From: Anaerovirgula multivorans
Lineage (GTDB): Bacteria; Bacillota; Clostridia; Peptostreptococcales; Natronincolaceae
Reading direction: 5' to 3'
NCBI RefSeq assembly: GCF_900188145.1
Contig: NZ_FZOJ01000024.1
Location: 1 to 64,000, forward strand
DNA: 64,000 nt
Shown piece after piece: positions 43,501 through 52,959 of the stretch. The translations under genes were made by a program, and so were the position numbers. The notes below the pieces were generated by a model that saw only the letters and a program-made list of their open reading frames with translations, was not told the origin of the DNA and searched no databases. Every line of letters begins with the position of its first letter. Position 1 is the first letter of the stretch.

Positions 43501-44199
43501 TTAGTATATCCATCTATAGTGTCCAGCAATAGGAGCATCAATGGATCTCAGCTTAACTTCTACAGCAAAGGGCGGATTATTATGAATGATATAAGGTGTA
43601 CCATCTTTTGCACGTTTGTCTGAAATAATTGCTACATGATGAAAACCTTCCAAAAACACGACAATATCTCCAGGTTGCCATTGTCTCAAGTTTTCAACAT
43701 CTCCAGGAATTAGCTCAGTTGTTAATGCATGAGTAAATCTCTCAAAGTAAATATATTGGTTTGGAACTCTTCGAAAATCAATGTTTGGTTCCGGTTTCCC
43801 ATTTACTCTAGGATAAAGTTCAAGGTTTTCTTTAATATCTTCATCTATAAGGTTCTTTAAGTTTATATTTGCACCTAATAATCCTCGCCAAATAACATCT
43901 GTACAAACACCTTCATCATCTGGTGGGTAACCTCCCTCATAATAAGCACTCTTGTATTTTGTCCGTTTTTTAACCTCTTTACGTGCAGTATTAACAATAT
44001 CAATAGGGTCAGGAATCCCATTGTTATTGCTATCAGTTTTTACATAATCCTCTGGTACGTTAATTCTTTTAGCAAAGGGATTTTCTATATGAATGCCTAT
44101 GGAATTAAGAAGCAATCCACTTTTAAAGAAAAAAGTGAAGATAAATCCTCCTATAAGAATCACTGAAAAAAAGATTAACATGCTCTTTTTTACCTTCAT
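43501..44199 (-). CDS. DUF1287 exported protein
   Basis: 232 residues. An N-terminal membrane anchor (about 6-25) is followed by the DUF1287 domain: PPDDEGVCTDVIWRGLLGAN with a conserved Cys, WQPGDIVVFLEGFHHVAIIS with a conserved His, and IIHNNPP. The arrangement resembles an NlpC/P60-like cysteine hydrolase, but the reaction is not established. It is probably anchored outside. It is a single gene with no clear terminator or partner. Confidence 0.85.
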   Translation of the reverse strand: MKVKKSMLIFFSVILIGGFIFTFFFKSGLLLNSIGIHIENPFAKRINVPEDYVKTDSNNNGIPDPIDIVNTARKEVKKRTKYKSAYYEGGYPPDDEGVCTDVIWRGLLGANINLKNLIDEDIKENLELYPRVNGKPEPNIDFRRVPNQYIYFERFTHALTTELIPGDVENLRQWQPGDIVVFLEGFHHVAIISDKRAKDGTPYIIHNNPPFAVEVKLRSIDAPIAGHYRWIY

Positions 44200-44513
44200 T
44201 ATAACACCTCAACGTATCTTTTCTATTTTGTTATATAAGTATAGTAATTTTTAAAGTGAATGGCGTCCTCTAATCTTCTATATAATTATGACATATCCTC
44301 TATGTTTTTGCCAAAAAGTTTATACTTTCATGCAATAATCCTTATACACTACATGTGAGCAACATGTTATAGTTATCATCTTGCTAGAATGGTTTATATT
44401 TTCTACCCCAATTGCTTAACCAATGAATTAATCCCTTATATTAAACAATCAACAAATGCAACGTGCAGCATATTATATTATTAAAGGCAATACAGTATTT
44501 TGGAGGTGATTTA

Positions 44514-45824
44514 ATGATAATCTATCGTGTCCAACCTGGTGATACCTTACAACAAGTAGCACAAAGATTTGGAGTGCCCCCACAGTCCATTGCTGATGTA
44601 AATGGACTAGAGGTTTCTGAACAGCTGGTGACAGGAATGGAACTGGTCATTCCCATAGATGATGTATCACAGACAATCGCTAAATATAGGGTCATACCGG
44701 GAGATACTCTTTGGTCCATCGCGACTAAATATAATATTCCTATATCTCAATTGGTCATGTTAAATAATCTAATCTATCCTTATTTCCTCTATCCTAGCCA
44801 AGTATTAACCACTAGTTTCAAAACCACTGTTTTCTCTCAACAACAGCCTACCATAGAAACATTAGGATATTATGATCCTGCTGCGGACCCCAACAAACCC
44901 GCTCTCATTGATGAACTTGGAGATTATCTCACTTATATTGGAGTTTTTGAGTTCCCTATAACTGAAACAGGTGATATTATTGGTACGCTAGACCAGGAGG
45001 TGTTAAATGCAGCTGAAAGGAATGAAGTTGCTGTTCTTCCTGTCCTTACTAATTTACGGGAGGGGAATTTTGACCCTGATCTTGCCAGAACTGTGCTCTC
45101 TGATACCACTACCCTTAATAATCTATTAAATAATATCATTTCTTTACTAGAACAGCATAATTTGCTTGGTATCATTATTGACTTTGAAAATCTCTTCCCT
45201 GAAGATAGGGCACTATTTACAAATTTTATCGGTTTACTATCCGAAAGATTGCATAATATAGATAAAATACTGGTTTTGAATTTAGCAGCAAAGTGGGCAG
45301 AATGGCCAGAAAAGCAATGGGTTGGTTTTTTTGATTATAATGCCTTAGGCCCACTGATAGATATAGCCGCTATAATGACCTACGAATGGGGTTATCGTGA
45401 AGGTCCCCCTCAACCAACAGCACCAATACCTTTTGTGAGAGCGACATTAGATTATGCTATAGCAAATAATATTCCTGCGGATAAAATTCTCATGGGAATG
45501 ACCCTTTACGGTTACGATTGGGAACTACCTCACACTCCTGAAAGGTTAGCCAATACTGTTACACTCCCACGAGTATGGGATCTAGCCAGAAGGTATAATG
45601 CCACCATCATATTCGATGATGAGGTACAGCAGCCATTTATGATATATATAAATGATGAAGGCATTAATCGTGAAGTATGGTTTGAAAATGCACGGAGTCA
45701 TTACAGTAAGTATCAGCTTGTAATAGAATATGGTCTAAGAGGCGTGTTCTATTGGATTATTCATCTGCCTTTTCCATCAACCTGGTACATGGTATCCAAT
45801 CTCTTTAGCATAAGAAAACTGTAG
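44514..45824 (+). CDS. LysM-GH18 glycosidase (SleL/YaaH-like)
   Basis: The ATG at 44514 follows TGGAGGTGAT; it gives 436 residues and puts the first LysM at the N-terminus (YRVQPGDTLQQVAQRFGVPP, about 4-47). A second LysM follows at about 55-99 (YRVIPGDTLWSIATKYNIPI). The rest is a GH18 domain with the catalytic Glu in GIIIDFENL; YGYDWELPH and GVFYWI line the active site. SleL/YaaH family enzymes are N-acetylglucosaminidases that degrade spore cortex during germination. The lack of a signal peptide matches forespore or coat delivery. Confidence 0.88.
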   Translation: MIIYRVQPGDTLQQVAQRFGVPPQSIADVNGLEVSEQLVTGMELVIPIDDVSQTIAKYRVIPGDTLWSIATKYNIPISQLVMLNNLIYPYFLYPSQVLTTSFKTTVFSQQQPTIETLGYYDPAADPNKPALIDELGDYLTYIGVFEFPITETGDIIGTLDQEVLNAAERNEVAVLPVLTNLREGNFDPDLARTVLSDTTTLNNLLNNIISLLEQHNLLGIIIDFENLFPEDRALFTNFIGLLSERLHNIDKILVLNLAAKWAEWPEKQWVGFFDYNALGPLIDIAAIMTYEWGYREGPPQPTAPIPFVRATLDYAIANNIPADKILMGMTLYGYDWELPHTPERLANTVTLPRVWDLARRYNATIIFDDEVQQPFMIYINDEGINREVWFENARSHYSKYQLVIEYGLRGVFYWIIHLPFPSTWYMVSNLFSIRKL

Positions 45825-45859
45825 TATCTAGTAAAATATTTTAACATATCACAAAAAAT

Positions 45860-45886
45860 AATGCATGGAATGCCAAACCATGCATT
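45860..45886. terminator. hairpin after the GH18 gene
   Basis: AATGCATGG/CCATGCATT. A second terminator with arms AAGGCA/TGCCTT and a T-run lies at 45913-45939. Confidence 0.7.
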
Positions 45887-45957
45887 ACCATACTAAATCG
45901 TTTATTATAAAGAAGGCATAGGTTTTGTGCCTTTTTTGCATTCAAATAACAAATAAA

Positions 45958-45993
45958 GTGTATATAATAGTGTATATAATAGTGTATATATTA
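45958..45993 (+). repeat. 12-bp tandem repeat, three units
   Basis: GTGTATATAATA twice, then GTGTATATATTA, 40 bases upstream of truA. It contains overlapping TATAAT-like boxes and could act as its promoter region. Confidence 0.75.
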
Positions 45994-46035
45994 TCCTTAG
46001 AGTGTTATGATATATAAATACGAAAGGGTGATTTG

Positions 46036-46773
46036 ATGAGAAATATTAAATTAACAATAGAATATGACGGTAGCAGGTATAGTGGTTGGCAAAGACTAAA
46101 AAATTCCGATGAAACCATTCAAGGAAAATTAGAAAGTGTTATCAGTGAGATGGTAGCCTCCCCCATAGAGATTATTGGGTCGGGACGAACTGATGCAGGT
46201 GTTCACGCTAAAGGACAAGTAGCTAATTTTCATACTAAATCTAAAATACCAATTAGAGAAATCCATAAATACATTAATTATTATTTGCCACAGGATATTA
46301 TAGTGAAAGAAGTAACAGAGGTGCCGGAAAGATTTCATAGCCGATATAATGTCAAAAGTAAGAAATATGTTTATTATATTTGGAATCATTGGATACCATC
46401 AGCTTTTGATCGGAAATATAGTTATCACCTTGTTGAAAAGCTAGACATTGAATTCATGAAAGAAGCATCCAAAAAGTTGGTGGGAACCCATGATTTTATT
46501 GGCTTTTCTTCAGTTAAAAAAACTAATAAATCCACGATCCGAACTATTAATGAAACAACTATTGCTAAGGAAGGCAATATGGTGAAATTTATTTTTATTG
46601 GGAATGGCTTTCTATATAACATGGTTCGCATCATAATGGGTAGTTTAGTAGAAGTTGGTCTAAAACAAAAGGAAATTTCCTATATTGATGATATACTAGA
46701 AAGTAAAAATAGATCAGTTGCTGGTAGGACACTTCCTCCTCAAGGTTTATTTTTAGAGGAGGTCTATTACTAA
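46036..46773 (+). CDS. truA: tRNA pseudouridine synthase A
   Basis: 245 residues from the ATG at 46036 with AAGGGTG. Family motifs: EYDGSRYSGWQRL, the catalytic Asp in SGRTDAGVHAKGQ (about 52), FHSRYNVKSKKYVYYIW, and GNGFLYNMVRIIMG. It isomerises U38-U40 in the anticodon arm of many tRNAs. It is a single gene with a terminator on its 3' side. Confidence 0.96.
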   Translation: MRNIKLTIEYDGSRYSGWQRLKNSDETIQGKLESVISEMVASPIEIIGSGRTDAGVHAKGQVANFHTKSKIPIREIHKYINYYLPQDIIVKEVTEVPERFHSRYNVKSKKYVYYIWNHWIPSAFDRKYSYHLVEKLDIEFMKEASKKLVGTHDFIGFSSVKKTNKSTIRTINETTIAKEGNMVKFIFIGNGFLYNMVRIIMGSLVEVGLKQKEISYIDDILESKNRSVAGRTLPPQGLFLEEVYY

Positions 46774-46842
46774 AACAAATAATTGACCATTTACATTGGA
46801 CAGATACAAATGAATATTTAGTTAGTTAACTAAAAAAATATG

Positions 46843-46876
46843 CCCCCCATCAAATGAACATATAATTAATGGGGGG
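46843..46876. terminator. bidirectional terminator
   Basis: The stem CCCCCCAT/ATGGGGGG lies between convergent genes truA and the flavoprotein gene. Confidence 0.85.
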
Positions 46877-46902
46877 TTCTGCTACCCTTAAAATTTATGA
46901 AT

Positions 46903-47538
46903 TTATCTAATAAAATTCGTATATGTCTTTCTTTCTCTTTCAGGTGCTTCGACAGATCCTTTTCCGTTTTCAACTAATTTCATAAGCCATGCCATATTTT
47001 TACCTAATACCCTCATGATTTGTACACCTTCTCCATCCTGTAACGCTTCCCCTGGTTTTGTGCCGTAAATAACATTCCAATAATTTGATGTTGGCATTAG
47101 CATTTCTGAATAATTAATATAGTTGTTTAGCTGGTCAAAGGTTGGAAGTCCTCCGGAACGTCTTACAGCGACAACAGATGCTCCTATCTTATGTCTTAAT
47201 AATCCTCCATTCATCCCTGCAACATAAAAAGCTCTATCTAAAAATGATTTCATGGTTCCTCCAATTGCTGAATAATGCACAGGAGACCCTAAAATGATCC
47301 CCTCTGCCCCTTTCATTTTTTGAATCCATTCATTGACTCCATCTTCTGGAAGAGCGCATTTTTCGTTTCTGTTTTTAACACATTGATTACATGCAGTACA
47401 TCCTCTAATTGATTTATTCCCCACATGAATAATTTCAGTTTCTATGCCTTCTTTTTCCAATTCATCAACTACTACTTTTATAGCATGGTACGTATTCCCC
47501 TCTTTATTAGGACTTCCATTAAAAGCTACTACTTTCAT
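46903..47538 (-). CDS. flavodoxin-family protein with possible Fe-S cluster
   Basis: 211 residues. The FMN loop is AFNGSPNKEGNTYHAI (about 4-19) and the second flavin loop is GIILGSPVHYSAIGG. Between them GCTACNQCVKNRNEKC gives a C-x2-C-x2-C-x7-C set, like the compact motif of archaeal-type iron-sulfur flavoproteins (Isf). It may carry FMN plus a 4Fe-4S cluster, in the cytoplasm. No electron partner is adjacent. Confidence 0.85.
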   Translation of the reverse strand: MKVVAFNGSPNKEGNTYHAIKVVVDELEKEGIETEIIHVGNKSIRGCTACNQCVKNRNEKCALPEDGVNEWIQKMKGAEGIILGSPVHYSAIGGTMKSFLDRAFYVAGMNGGLLRHKIGASVVAVRRSGGLPTFDQLNNYINYSEMLMPTSNYWNVIYGTKPGEALQDGEGVQIMRVLGKNMAWLMKLVENGKGSVEAPERERKTYTNFIR

Positions 47539-47607
47539 TATTTTTCCTCCTTTTTATATTGATTATATTTAATTTTACTTTAATCCTATGCATCAATCAA
47601 GTTAATG

Positions 47608-47669
47608 TAGCCCTTAGTATATCAAAATTTCACCTTGTATAAGCGACTGACATGAAATCATAGATTTCA
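47608..47669 (-). repeat. repeats R2 (copy c) and R3 (copy b)
   Basis: On the minus strand: the hairpin TGAAATC-TAT-GATTTCA (47669-47653), then TGTCAGTCGCTTAT (R3), then AAATTTTGATATACTAAGGG CTACAT (R2 core; about 47628-47605). Here the two families lie side by side. Confidence 0.55.
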
Positions 47670-47755
47670 GTCATCTGCTTAAGTTCTGTAGTTGGTTACC
47701 CATATATGGTGAAAACAAGAAAGCTTTCGCTAGTTTTTTATTATTAACCATAAAA

Positions 47756-47780
47756 AATAGACCCACTGTTCAGGTCTATT
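47756..47780 (-). terminator. terminator of the ComEC-like operon
   Basis: AATAGACC/GGTCTATT with a 9-base loop and a T-run on the minus strand, overlapping the final codons of the DUF3006 gene. Confidence 0.8.
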
Positions 47781-47979
47781 CATCTTCCCATAAATCATTC
47801 ATAAGTTTTTCAACTCTTTTTTTTCTTGATTCAGTTTCTTGAGTATCAATTCTAATCTCTATAATATCTCCCTCTTTTGCTTCTTTAGGTAGCAATAGCT
47901 TTGGCATATCTACGGTGCTTTTATCTTGCATTTCTACCACTGCATAATTACCTTCAAACCTATCAATAACTACCTTCAT
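47776..47979 (-). CDS. DUF3006 protein
   Basis: 67 residues from the ATG at 47979, which has AAGGAGG; twelve codons upstream overlap the previous gene and are not needed. VVIDRFEGNYAVVEM then PKEAKEGDIIEI are the DUF3006 hallmarks. The small beta-rich protein is of unknown function. It overlaps the stop of the ComEC-like gene by 17 bases, an association often seen in Firmicutes. Confidence 0.85.
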   Translation of the reverse strand: MKVVIDRFEGNYAVVEMQDKSTVDMPKLLLPKEAKEGDIIEIRIDTQETESRKKRVEKLMNDLWEDE

Positions 47980-49180
47980 TTTCTTCCTCCTTAACAAAAG
48001 CTTTACCTTCATCAATAATATCTCTTAGCCTTGCATCTCCAATCCCGTTTACTTTCGTTAACTCATCAATTGATTTAAAAGGTCTTAAGTCAATAATTTG
48101 ATCTGCATATTCAGCTCCAATATGTATAATATCTTGCAGTTCTTCTAGACTAGCTGAGTTAATATCAATTTTCTCCGTTGGTATAGAAGCAGGATCTGCA
48201 ATTGGTGTTGAATCTGCATTTGAAATAGATGATGGGTTTGGATTCGGATTTGGTGAACCTTTTTTGTTAACATTGATATCATAAAATTGTCCATTCGTTG
48301 TTATAACTATAAGACCCTGAGTATCTGTTCTATAAATATCTATAGCAGCATTGCTTAACCTTGCTAAAATCTCATCATGAGGATGTCCATATTTATTATG
48401 AGCACCTACTGATATGATTGCATATTTAGGGTCTACTGCATTCAAAAACTGTTGTGTCGTTGATGACCTGCTACCGTGATGACTTACTCTTAAAACATCG
48501 GCTTTAACGTCGTATCCCTTGGACAACATCTCTTTTTCTGAGGTTTCTTCGGCATCACCAGTAATTATAAAAGAACTATTACCATATACAATTTTTAATA
48601 CTACAGAATAATCGTTGAAATTTTCATATTTTCCACTGTTGGGTGCTATCATTAGCACCTCAATAGATGGATCAATATCAAAGACAACTCCCGCTTTTGC
48701 TGTTTTAACCTTTAGACCCTTTTTTTGAATAGTTACTAATAAATCTTCAAAAGTTTTAGAAGTATGAGAAACCTTTGGCATGTAAATTTGCTCAACATTT
48801 AGACTATCGATTACATCAGCCATTCCCCCTATGTGGTCAGCATGAGGATGGGTAGCTATTACGACATCAATGGTATTTATTCCTTGGCTTTCGATATAGT
48901 CAGCGACTTTACTTCCCCATTCTCTGTCTCCTGCATCTATTAATATTGTTTTGTTATTCGGTGTTTGAACCAGCGTTGCATCTCCTTGTCCTACATCAAT
49001 GAAATGCACCTTCATTTCTCCTTCAGAAGAGAATGAAGGACTAGTTTGCTGGTCTTTTTGACTTTGCAACTCAATGTGTTGTGGATTTTCTCCAATATCA
49101 GTTGAAGAACATCCCATAAATAAAGCTGTAATTAGTATAATAACTATAACAAAAAATAAAAGTTTCTTTTGATTGCCCAT
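47963..49180 (-). CDS. ComEC/Rec2-like metallo-hydrolase lipoprotein with HhH motif
   Basis: 405 residues. A lipoprotein signal ends LFMGC (Cys near 24). The metallo-beta-lactamase fold carries IATHPHADHIGGM and later VSHHGSRSSTT, both zinc-ligand motifs. After a Pro/Asn linker the C-terminus is a helix-hairpin-helix (INSASLEELQDIIHIG and LTKVNGIGDARLRDIIDEG). The hydrolase part matches the nuclease-like domain of ComEC; HhH suggests DNA binding at the outer surface. It may process incoming or external DNA. Confidence 0.88.
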   Translation of the reverse strand: MGNQKKLLFFVIVIILITALFMGCSSTDIGENPQHIELQSQKDQQTSPSFSSEGEMKVHFIDVGQGDATLVQTPNNKTILIDAGDREWGSKVADYIESQGINTIDVVIATHPHADHIGGMADVIDSLNVEQIYMPKVSHTSKTFEDLLVTIQKKGLKVKTAKAGVVFDIDPSIEVLMIAPNSGKYENFNDYSVVLKIVYGNSSFIITGDAEETSEKEMLSKGYDVKADVLRVSHHGSRSSTTQQFLNAVDPKYAIISVGAHNKYGHPHDEILARLSNAAIDIYRTDTQGLIVITTNGQFYDINVNKKGSPNPNPNPSSISNADSTPIADPASIPTEKIDINSASLEELQDIIHIGAEYADQIIDLRPFKSIDELTKVNGIGDARLRDIIDEGKAFVKEEENEGSY

Positions 49181-49398
49181 TTGATTACCCCCTAAGCTGT
49201 ATTATATAATTAGTCTTTTTGGCAACCTTGTAATTATACCATAAATTTCTTCCTGTTGTTACATATCCTTTATAATTAGGAAATTAGTCTCTATTACTAA
49301 CCTGCACGATTACCCCATTTTAGAAATATTATAAATATGCTTTTCCATAACATTCTTCTTTCTAAAATATCAATTGAGGAGATAAAGGGCGCACCTAT

Positions 49399-49433
49399 AA
49401 AAAGACCTCTAGTTATTTGCTAGAAGTCTTTTT
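49399..49433. terminator. terminator of the 49445 gene
   Basis: AAAAAGAC-TCTAG paired with CTAGA-GTCTTTTT, each with a one-base bulge. Confidence 0.8.
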
Positions 49434-49444
49434 CTGCAGTCATA

Positions 49445-49894
49445 CTAGACTAAATAAATATTCTCTGGTATGATTTCTAGAAGTCTTTTTTGTCCTTCAT
49501 CGATGATACAAGCAATTTCCTTTTCCACCATAAACTTATAGGAATGATTCAAATAATTTTTTTCAAAGGTTTCGAGGATTTTTATTAGGGTATTTTTAAA
49601 CATATATTTGTTTTCTTCATTTTCTATTATTAGACTATCTGGAAAATAGTCGCCTACATCACTATTTCTTATAAAACTTGTCACAATAAAAGTTATAATA
49701 GGTAATCTAAAATAATTGACATTAACTGGATTTAAGTTGTATTGATTACATACATCGATAAAAGATTCATCAAAATCAATTAAGATATTATCCAAACTAT
49801 AATCTAAGCTTTCATTTAAAAATTGATATATATTAATTACTAATTGTCGTTGTTTCGTAGCTTTATAATCGTTTAGATTGATAACCTGTGCCAT
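49445..49894 (-). CDS. hypothetical protein
   Basis: 149 residues from the ATG at 49894 with AGGAGG; starting here gives AQVINLNDYKATKQRQ. Helical, acidic in the middle (NILIDFDESFIDVCNQY), no signal peptide or membrane span. I do not recognise the family. It is a monocistron next to the divergent CDF transporter gene. Confidence 0.55.
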   Translation of the reverse strand: MAQVINLNDYKATKQRQLVINIYQFLNESLDYSLDNILIDFDESFIDVCNQYNLNPVNVNYFRLPIITFIVTSFIRNSDVGDYFPDSLIIENEENKYMFKNTLIKILETFEKNYLNHSYKFMVEKEIACIIDEGQKRLLEIIPENIYLV

Positions 49895-50112
49895 TGGTTT
49901 GCCTCCTACAAATTCTTCCATGTAACCTATCAAAGAATTATTAACTGGTTATATTAAAAATAATTAGGAAAATTGCTGTTGAAATATCGTCCATTCAAGA
50001 TTGATATTCACAATTTTCTATTAGGTATAATAAAAGTATTTGCATATACTTTTAATTGTATTCAGATAATATGTAGTGAATTATTTGCATGAACCTTAAA
50101 GGAAGGTGTTTT

Positions 50113-51042
50113 ATGGAAGATCAATTACGCTATCAAGAAGCAAAAAAAGTATCCATTATCAGCCTCATAACAAACATTTTATTAACAGTAGTTAAGGCTA
50201 TTATTGGTATTTTAGCTGGAAGTACTGCATTATTGGCAGATGCCTTTCATTCTGCCTCTGATTTATTTGGAACGGTTATTCTATTGCAGGGTTTAAGGAT
50301 TGCTCATAAACCCCCTGATGCATCCCATCCCTATGGCCATCATAGAGCTGAAACCATTACATCGAAAATATTGGCTATTATTTTAATTGTCACCGCCCTT
50401 GGAATTGGTCTGGAATCCTATAATGTGTTACGTCAGCCTGTAATTGAACCACCTGAGTTTAAGGCGATCTATATCGCTTTTCTATCTATCGTTTCCAAGG
50501 AATGGCTATATCGTTATACTGTGAAAATAGGAAATAAAATTAAAAGTTCTGCTGTTATAGCCGATGCTTGGCATCATCGTACTGATGCTTTTTCTTCTAT
50601 TGCTGCATTGATAGGCATTGGTGGTGCTGTGTATGGATACCCTATCATGGATCCTTTAGCGGGATTATTTGTATCGATTCTTATTTTAAAAACAGGCATA
50701 TCAATTTATAAACAAGCAATCCTTGCTTTAATGGATACAGCTCCTTCTAAAGAAGTATTAGAGGATATCAGAGAAGCTGCTTTTCATGCTAAGGGAATTA
50801 GAGAAGTACAGGATGTAAAGGTAAGGCAATATGGCTCAAAGTTCGTAGTGGATATGAAGGTATGTGTCGATCCTCACATCACAGTAAAAGAAGGTCATGG
50901 AGCAGCTGCTAGAGCGAAGGAAAACATTATGAAATCTGACCACGATATCCAAGATGTCCTTGTCCACGTTAACCCCTGTAGAAAATCTGAAGAATATGCA
51001 ACTACCACATGTGAAGATTGTGAATATAAATACAAGAGATAG
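50113..51042 (+). CDS. cation diffusion facilitator transporter
   Basis: 309 residues from the ATG at 50113 with GGAAGGTG. Six membrane helices and CDF motifs: LLADAFHSASDLFGT (site A; Asp and His-x3-Asp), SHPYGHHRAE, and the second site VIADAWHHRTDAFSS. The C-terminal cytoplasmic domain has VRQYGSKFVVDMKV and HVNPC, then a Cys-rich tail. It is a proton-linked exporter of divalent metals (Zn, Fe, Mn or Co). It lies 62 bases upstream of a LysR gene on the same strand. Confidence 0.92.
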   Translation: MEDQLRYQEAKKVSIISLITNILLTVVKAIIGILAGSTALLADAFHSASDLFGTVILLQGLRIAHKPPDASHPYGHHRAETITSKILAIILIVTALGIGLESYNVLRQPVIEPPEFKAIYIAFLSIVSKEWLYRYTVKIGNKIKSSAVIADAWHHRTDAFSSIAALIGIGGAVYGYPIMDPLAGLFVSILILKTGISIYKQAILALMDTAPSKEVLEDIREAAFHAKGIREVQDVKVRQYGSKFVVDMKVCVDPHITVKEGHGAAARAKENIMKSDHDIQDVLVHVNPCRKSEEYATTTCEDCEYKYKR

Positions 51043-51104
51043 GATTGAATTTTCTCCTTAAGCATGTTACGATGAGTCTATGTAAATGATAGGGAGGTTT
51101 TATA

Positions 51105-52007
51105 ATGGATTTAAAGCAGTTAGAATCCTTTGTTGCAATTGCTAAATTCAAAAGTTTTTCTAAGGCGGCAGACTATCTCTTTCTTACCCAGCCTACTATT
51201 AGTAGCCATATCATTAATTTAGAGAAGAATTTAAATACTACTCTTATAAATCGAACAAATAAAAAAATCTCTCTTACAAAAGCAGGAGAGATCCTTTATG
51301 ACTACGCAGTAAATATTATTAATTTGAAAGAGAATGCTAAATTTAAGCTTGGTGAATTCAAAGGAAAAATTATCGGTAATATTGAAATAGCCAGTAGTAC
51401 CATACCAGAACAATATATTATTCCTGATATAATAAGTGAGTTTCATAAAATATATCCTGACGTTACCTTTAATATGATGCATTACGATTCAAAACAGGTG
51501 GTTGAAGGAATAATTTCTGGAGATGTTGATTTCGGTATAGTAGGTGCAAAAATACCCCATAGTCAATTAAAGTATATTGAGCTTGTTAATGATGAAATTG
51601 TCTTAGTAACACCCTGTGATGAGCCATATACATCCTTCGCACCTGTTATTAGCTTGAAAACCATTCTACAGGAAAATTTTATCTTTAGAGAAAAAGGTTC
51701 AGGAACCCGTACATTATTAGAATCTAGGTTAAAAAAAGATTTTGATATCGATATAGGAGATCTGAAAATTGTTGCCTATATCGAAAATACCGAAGCAATA
51801 AAACAATGTATTCTAAAAGGGTTAGGGATTTCATTTTTATCAAAACGAGCTGTTGCAAGGGAAGTTCAATTAAATCTAGTGAAAACCTTTAAAGTTGAAA
51901 AGTTAGAATTGAAACGAAGCTTTTATTTAGTAAGCCATAAATACAGGTCGCCTTCTCCTTTAGAAATTGCCTTTCGAAAACTTGTCCATCAATATTTTTC
52001 TTTGTAG
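51105..52007 (+). CDS. LysR-family transcriptional regulator
   Basis: 300 residues. The N-terminal winged helix is LESFVAIAKFKSFSKAADYL then LTQPTISSHIINLEK. The C-terminal periplasmic-binding fold follows (IEIASSTIPEQYIIPDII, and REKGSGTRTLLESRL). The overall pattern is like the regulator seen beside selenium-metabolism genes in Clostridia, but no selenium gene is here. It may regulate the CDF gene that precedes it. Confidence 0.85.
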   Translation: MDLKQLESFVAIAKFKSFSKAADYLFLTQPTISSHIINLEKNLNTTLINRTNKKISLTKAGEILYDYAVNIINLKENAKFKLGEFKGKIIGNIEIASSTIPEQYIIPDIISEFHKIYPDVTFNMMHYDSKQVVEGIISGDVDFGIVGAKIPHSQLKYIELVNDEIVLVTPCDEPYTSFAPVISLKTILQENFIFREKGSGTRTLLESRLKKDFDIDIGDLKIVAYIENTEAIKQCILKGLGISFLSKRAVAREVQLNLVKTFKVEKLELKRSFYLVSHKYRSPSPLEIAFRKLVHQYFSL

Positions 52008-52030
52008 TTTAAGGTTCAATCAATAGAAAA

Positions 52031-52068
52031 AAGGTGCTCCCAATGTACACTGATACTGGTGGCACCTT
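52031..52068. terminator. bidirectional terminator
   Basis: The arms AAGGTGC/GCACCTT enclose a long loop that can pair further; it lies between convergent genes. Confidence 0.6.
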
Positions 52069-52073
52069 CTTTA

Positions 52074-52898
52074 TTAGAAACAAATTAATAGTCCTCCTAT
52101 GCCTGCATGTGTACCAATAACCGGACCCATAGTGGTAACCATCACCTCAGCAGGATTAAACTTCTTAATAATTTCTTCTTTTAGTTGTATTGCATCCTCT
52201 AGACAATCACAGTGGGTAATGCCTACAATACGGCCTTTATAACTGATGTTTTTTTCCTCCATCATTGATAACAATGTCTTGATTGCCTTTTTCTTTCCTC
52301 TAACTGTTTTTAGCATTTTTACATAGCCCTCTTCTACATGAACGATCGGCTTAAGATTTAATAGATTAGCAACTATTTCCTTAGTCTTCGTTACTCTACC
52401 GCCCTTAACTGCATTTTCTAAGGTCTCTAAATAAACCACTACTTTTAAATCATTTCTATATTCCTTCAATTTTTCTATAATACTATCAATTTTCAGACCC
52501 TCTCTTGCTAATTGAGCAGCCTTAAGAACCTGTAATCCAACACCCAATGATCCATTTAAGGTATCAAAAATCTGGATGTTGCCTCCAACAATATTTTTCG
52601 CAATCATAGCGCAATCTTGAGTACCACTTAATTTTGACGAAAGATGAATACTAAGAATTTCTCCATATTTATGTAATCCTTCTTTGAAGGCATCTATAAA
52701 GCTCTGGGGAGAAGGCTGAGAAGTTTTTGGTATCTCCTGAGAAGTAGACATCTTTTGGTAAAAGGATTGATGTGTTAATTCAATGCCATCTACATAATTG
52801 TTTCCATCAATCTCAATATTTAATGGTACTACTAAGATATCATATTCCTCAATCAATTCCTTTGGTATATCGCAAGAACTATCAGTTATAATTTGCAT
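52074..52898 (-). CDS. DegV-family fatty-acid-binding protein
   Basis: 274 residues. The family signature is TDSSCDIPKEL at 4-14; TSQPSPQSF near 60, HLSSKLSGTQ and GSLGVGLQ line the lipid site. It binds a fatty acid and, in the characterised system, serves as FakB with the FakA kinase. The partner is not in this window. It lies 62 bases downstream of the degU-like gene and may be in its operon. Confidence 0.92.
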   Translation of the reverse strand: MQIITDSSCDIPKELIEEYDILVVPLNIEIDGNNYVDGIELTHQSFYQKMSTSQEIPKTSQPSPQSFIDAFKEGLHKYGEILSIHLSSKLSGTQDCAMIAKNIVGGNIQIFDTLNGSLGVGLQVLKAAQLAREGLKIDSIIEKLKEYRNDLKVVVYLETLENAVKGGRVTKTKEIVANLLNLKPIVHVEEGYVKMLKTVRGKKKAIKTLLSMMEEKNISYKGRIVGITHCDCLEDAIQLKEEIIKKFNPAEVMVTTMGPVIGTHAGIGGLLICF

Positions 52899-52959
52899 TT
52901 AGTTACCCTCCCATCATATATCAACTATACTATATAATGTTACCCACTTAATAGCTTTT

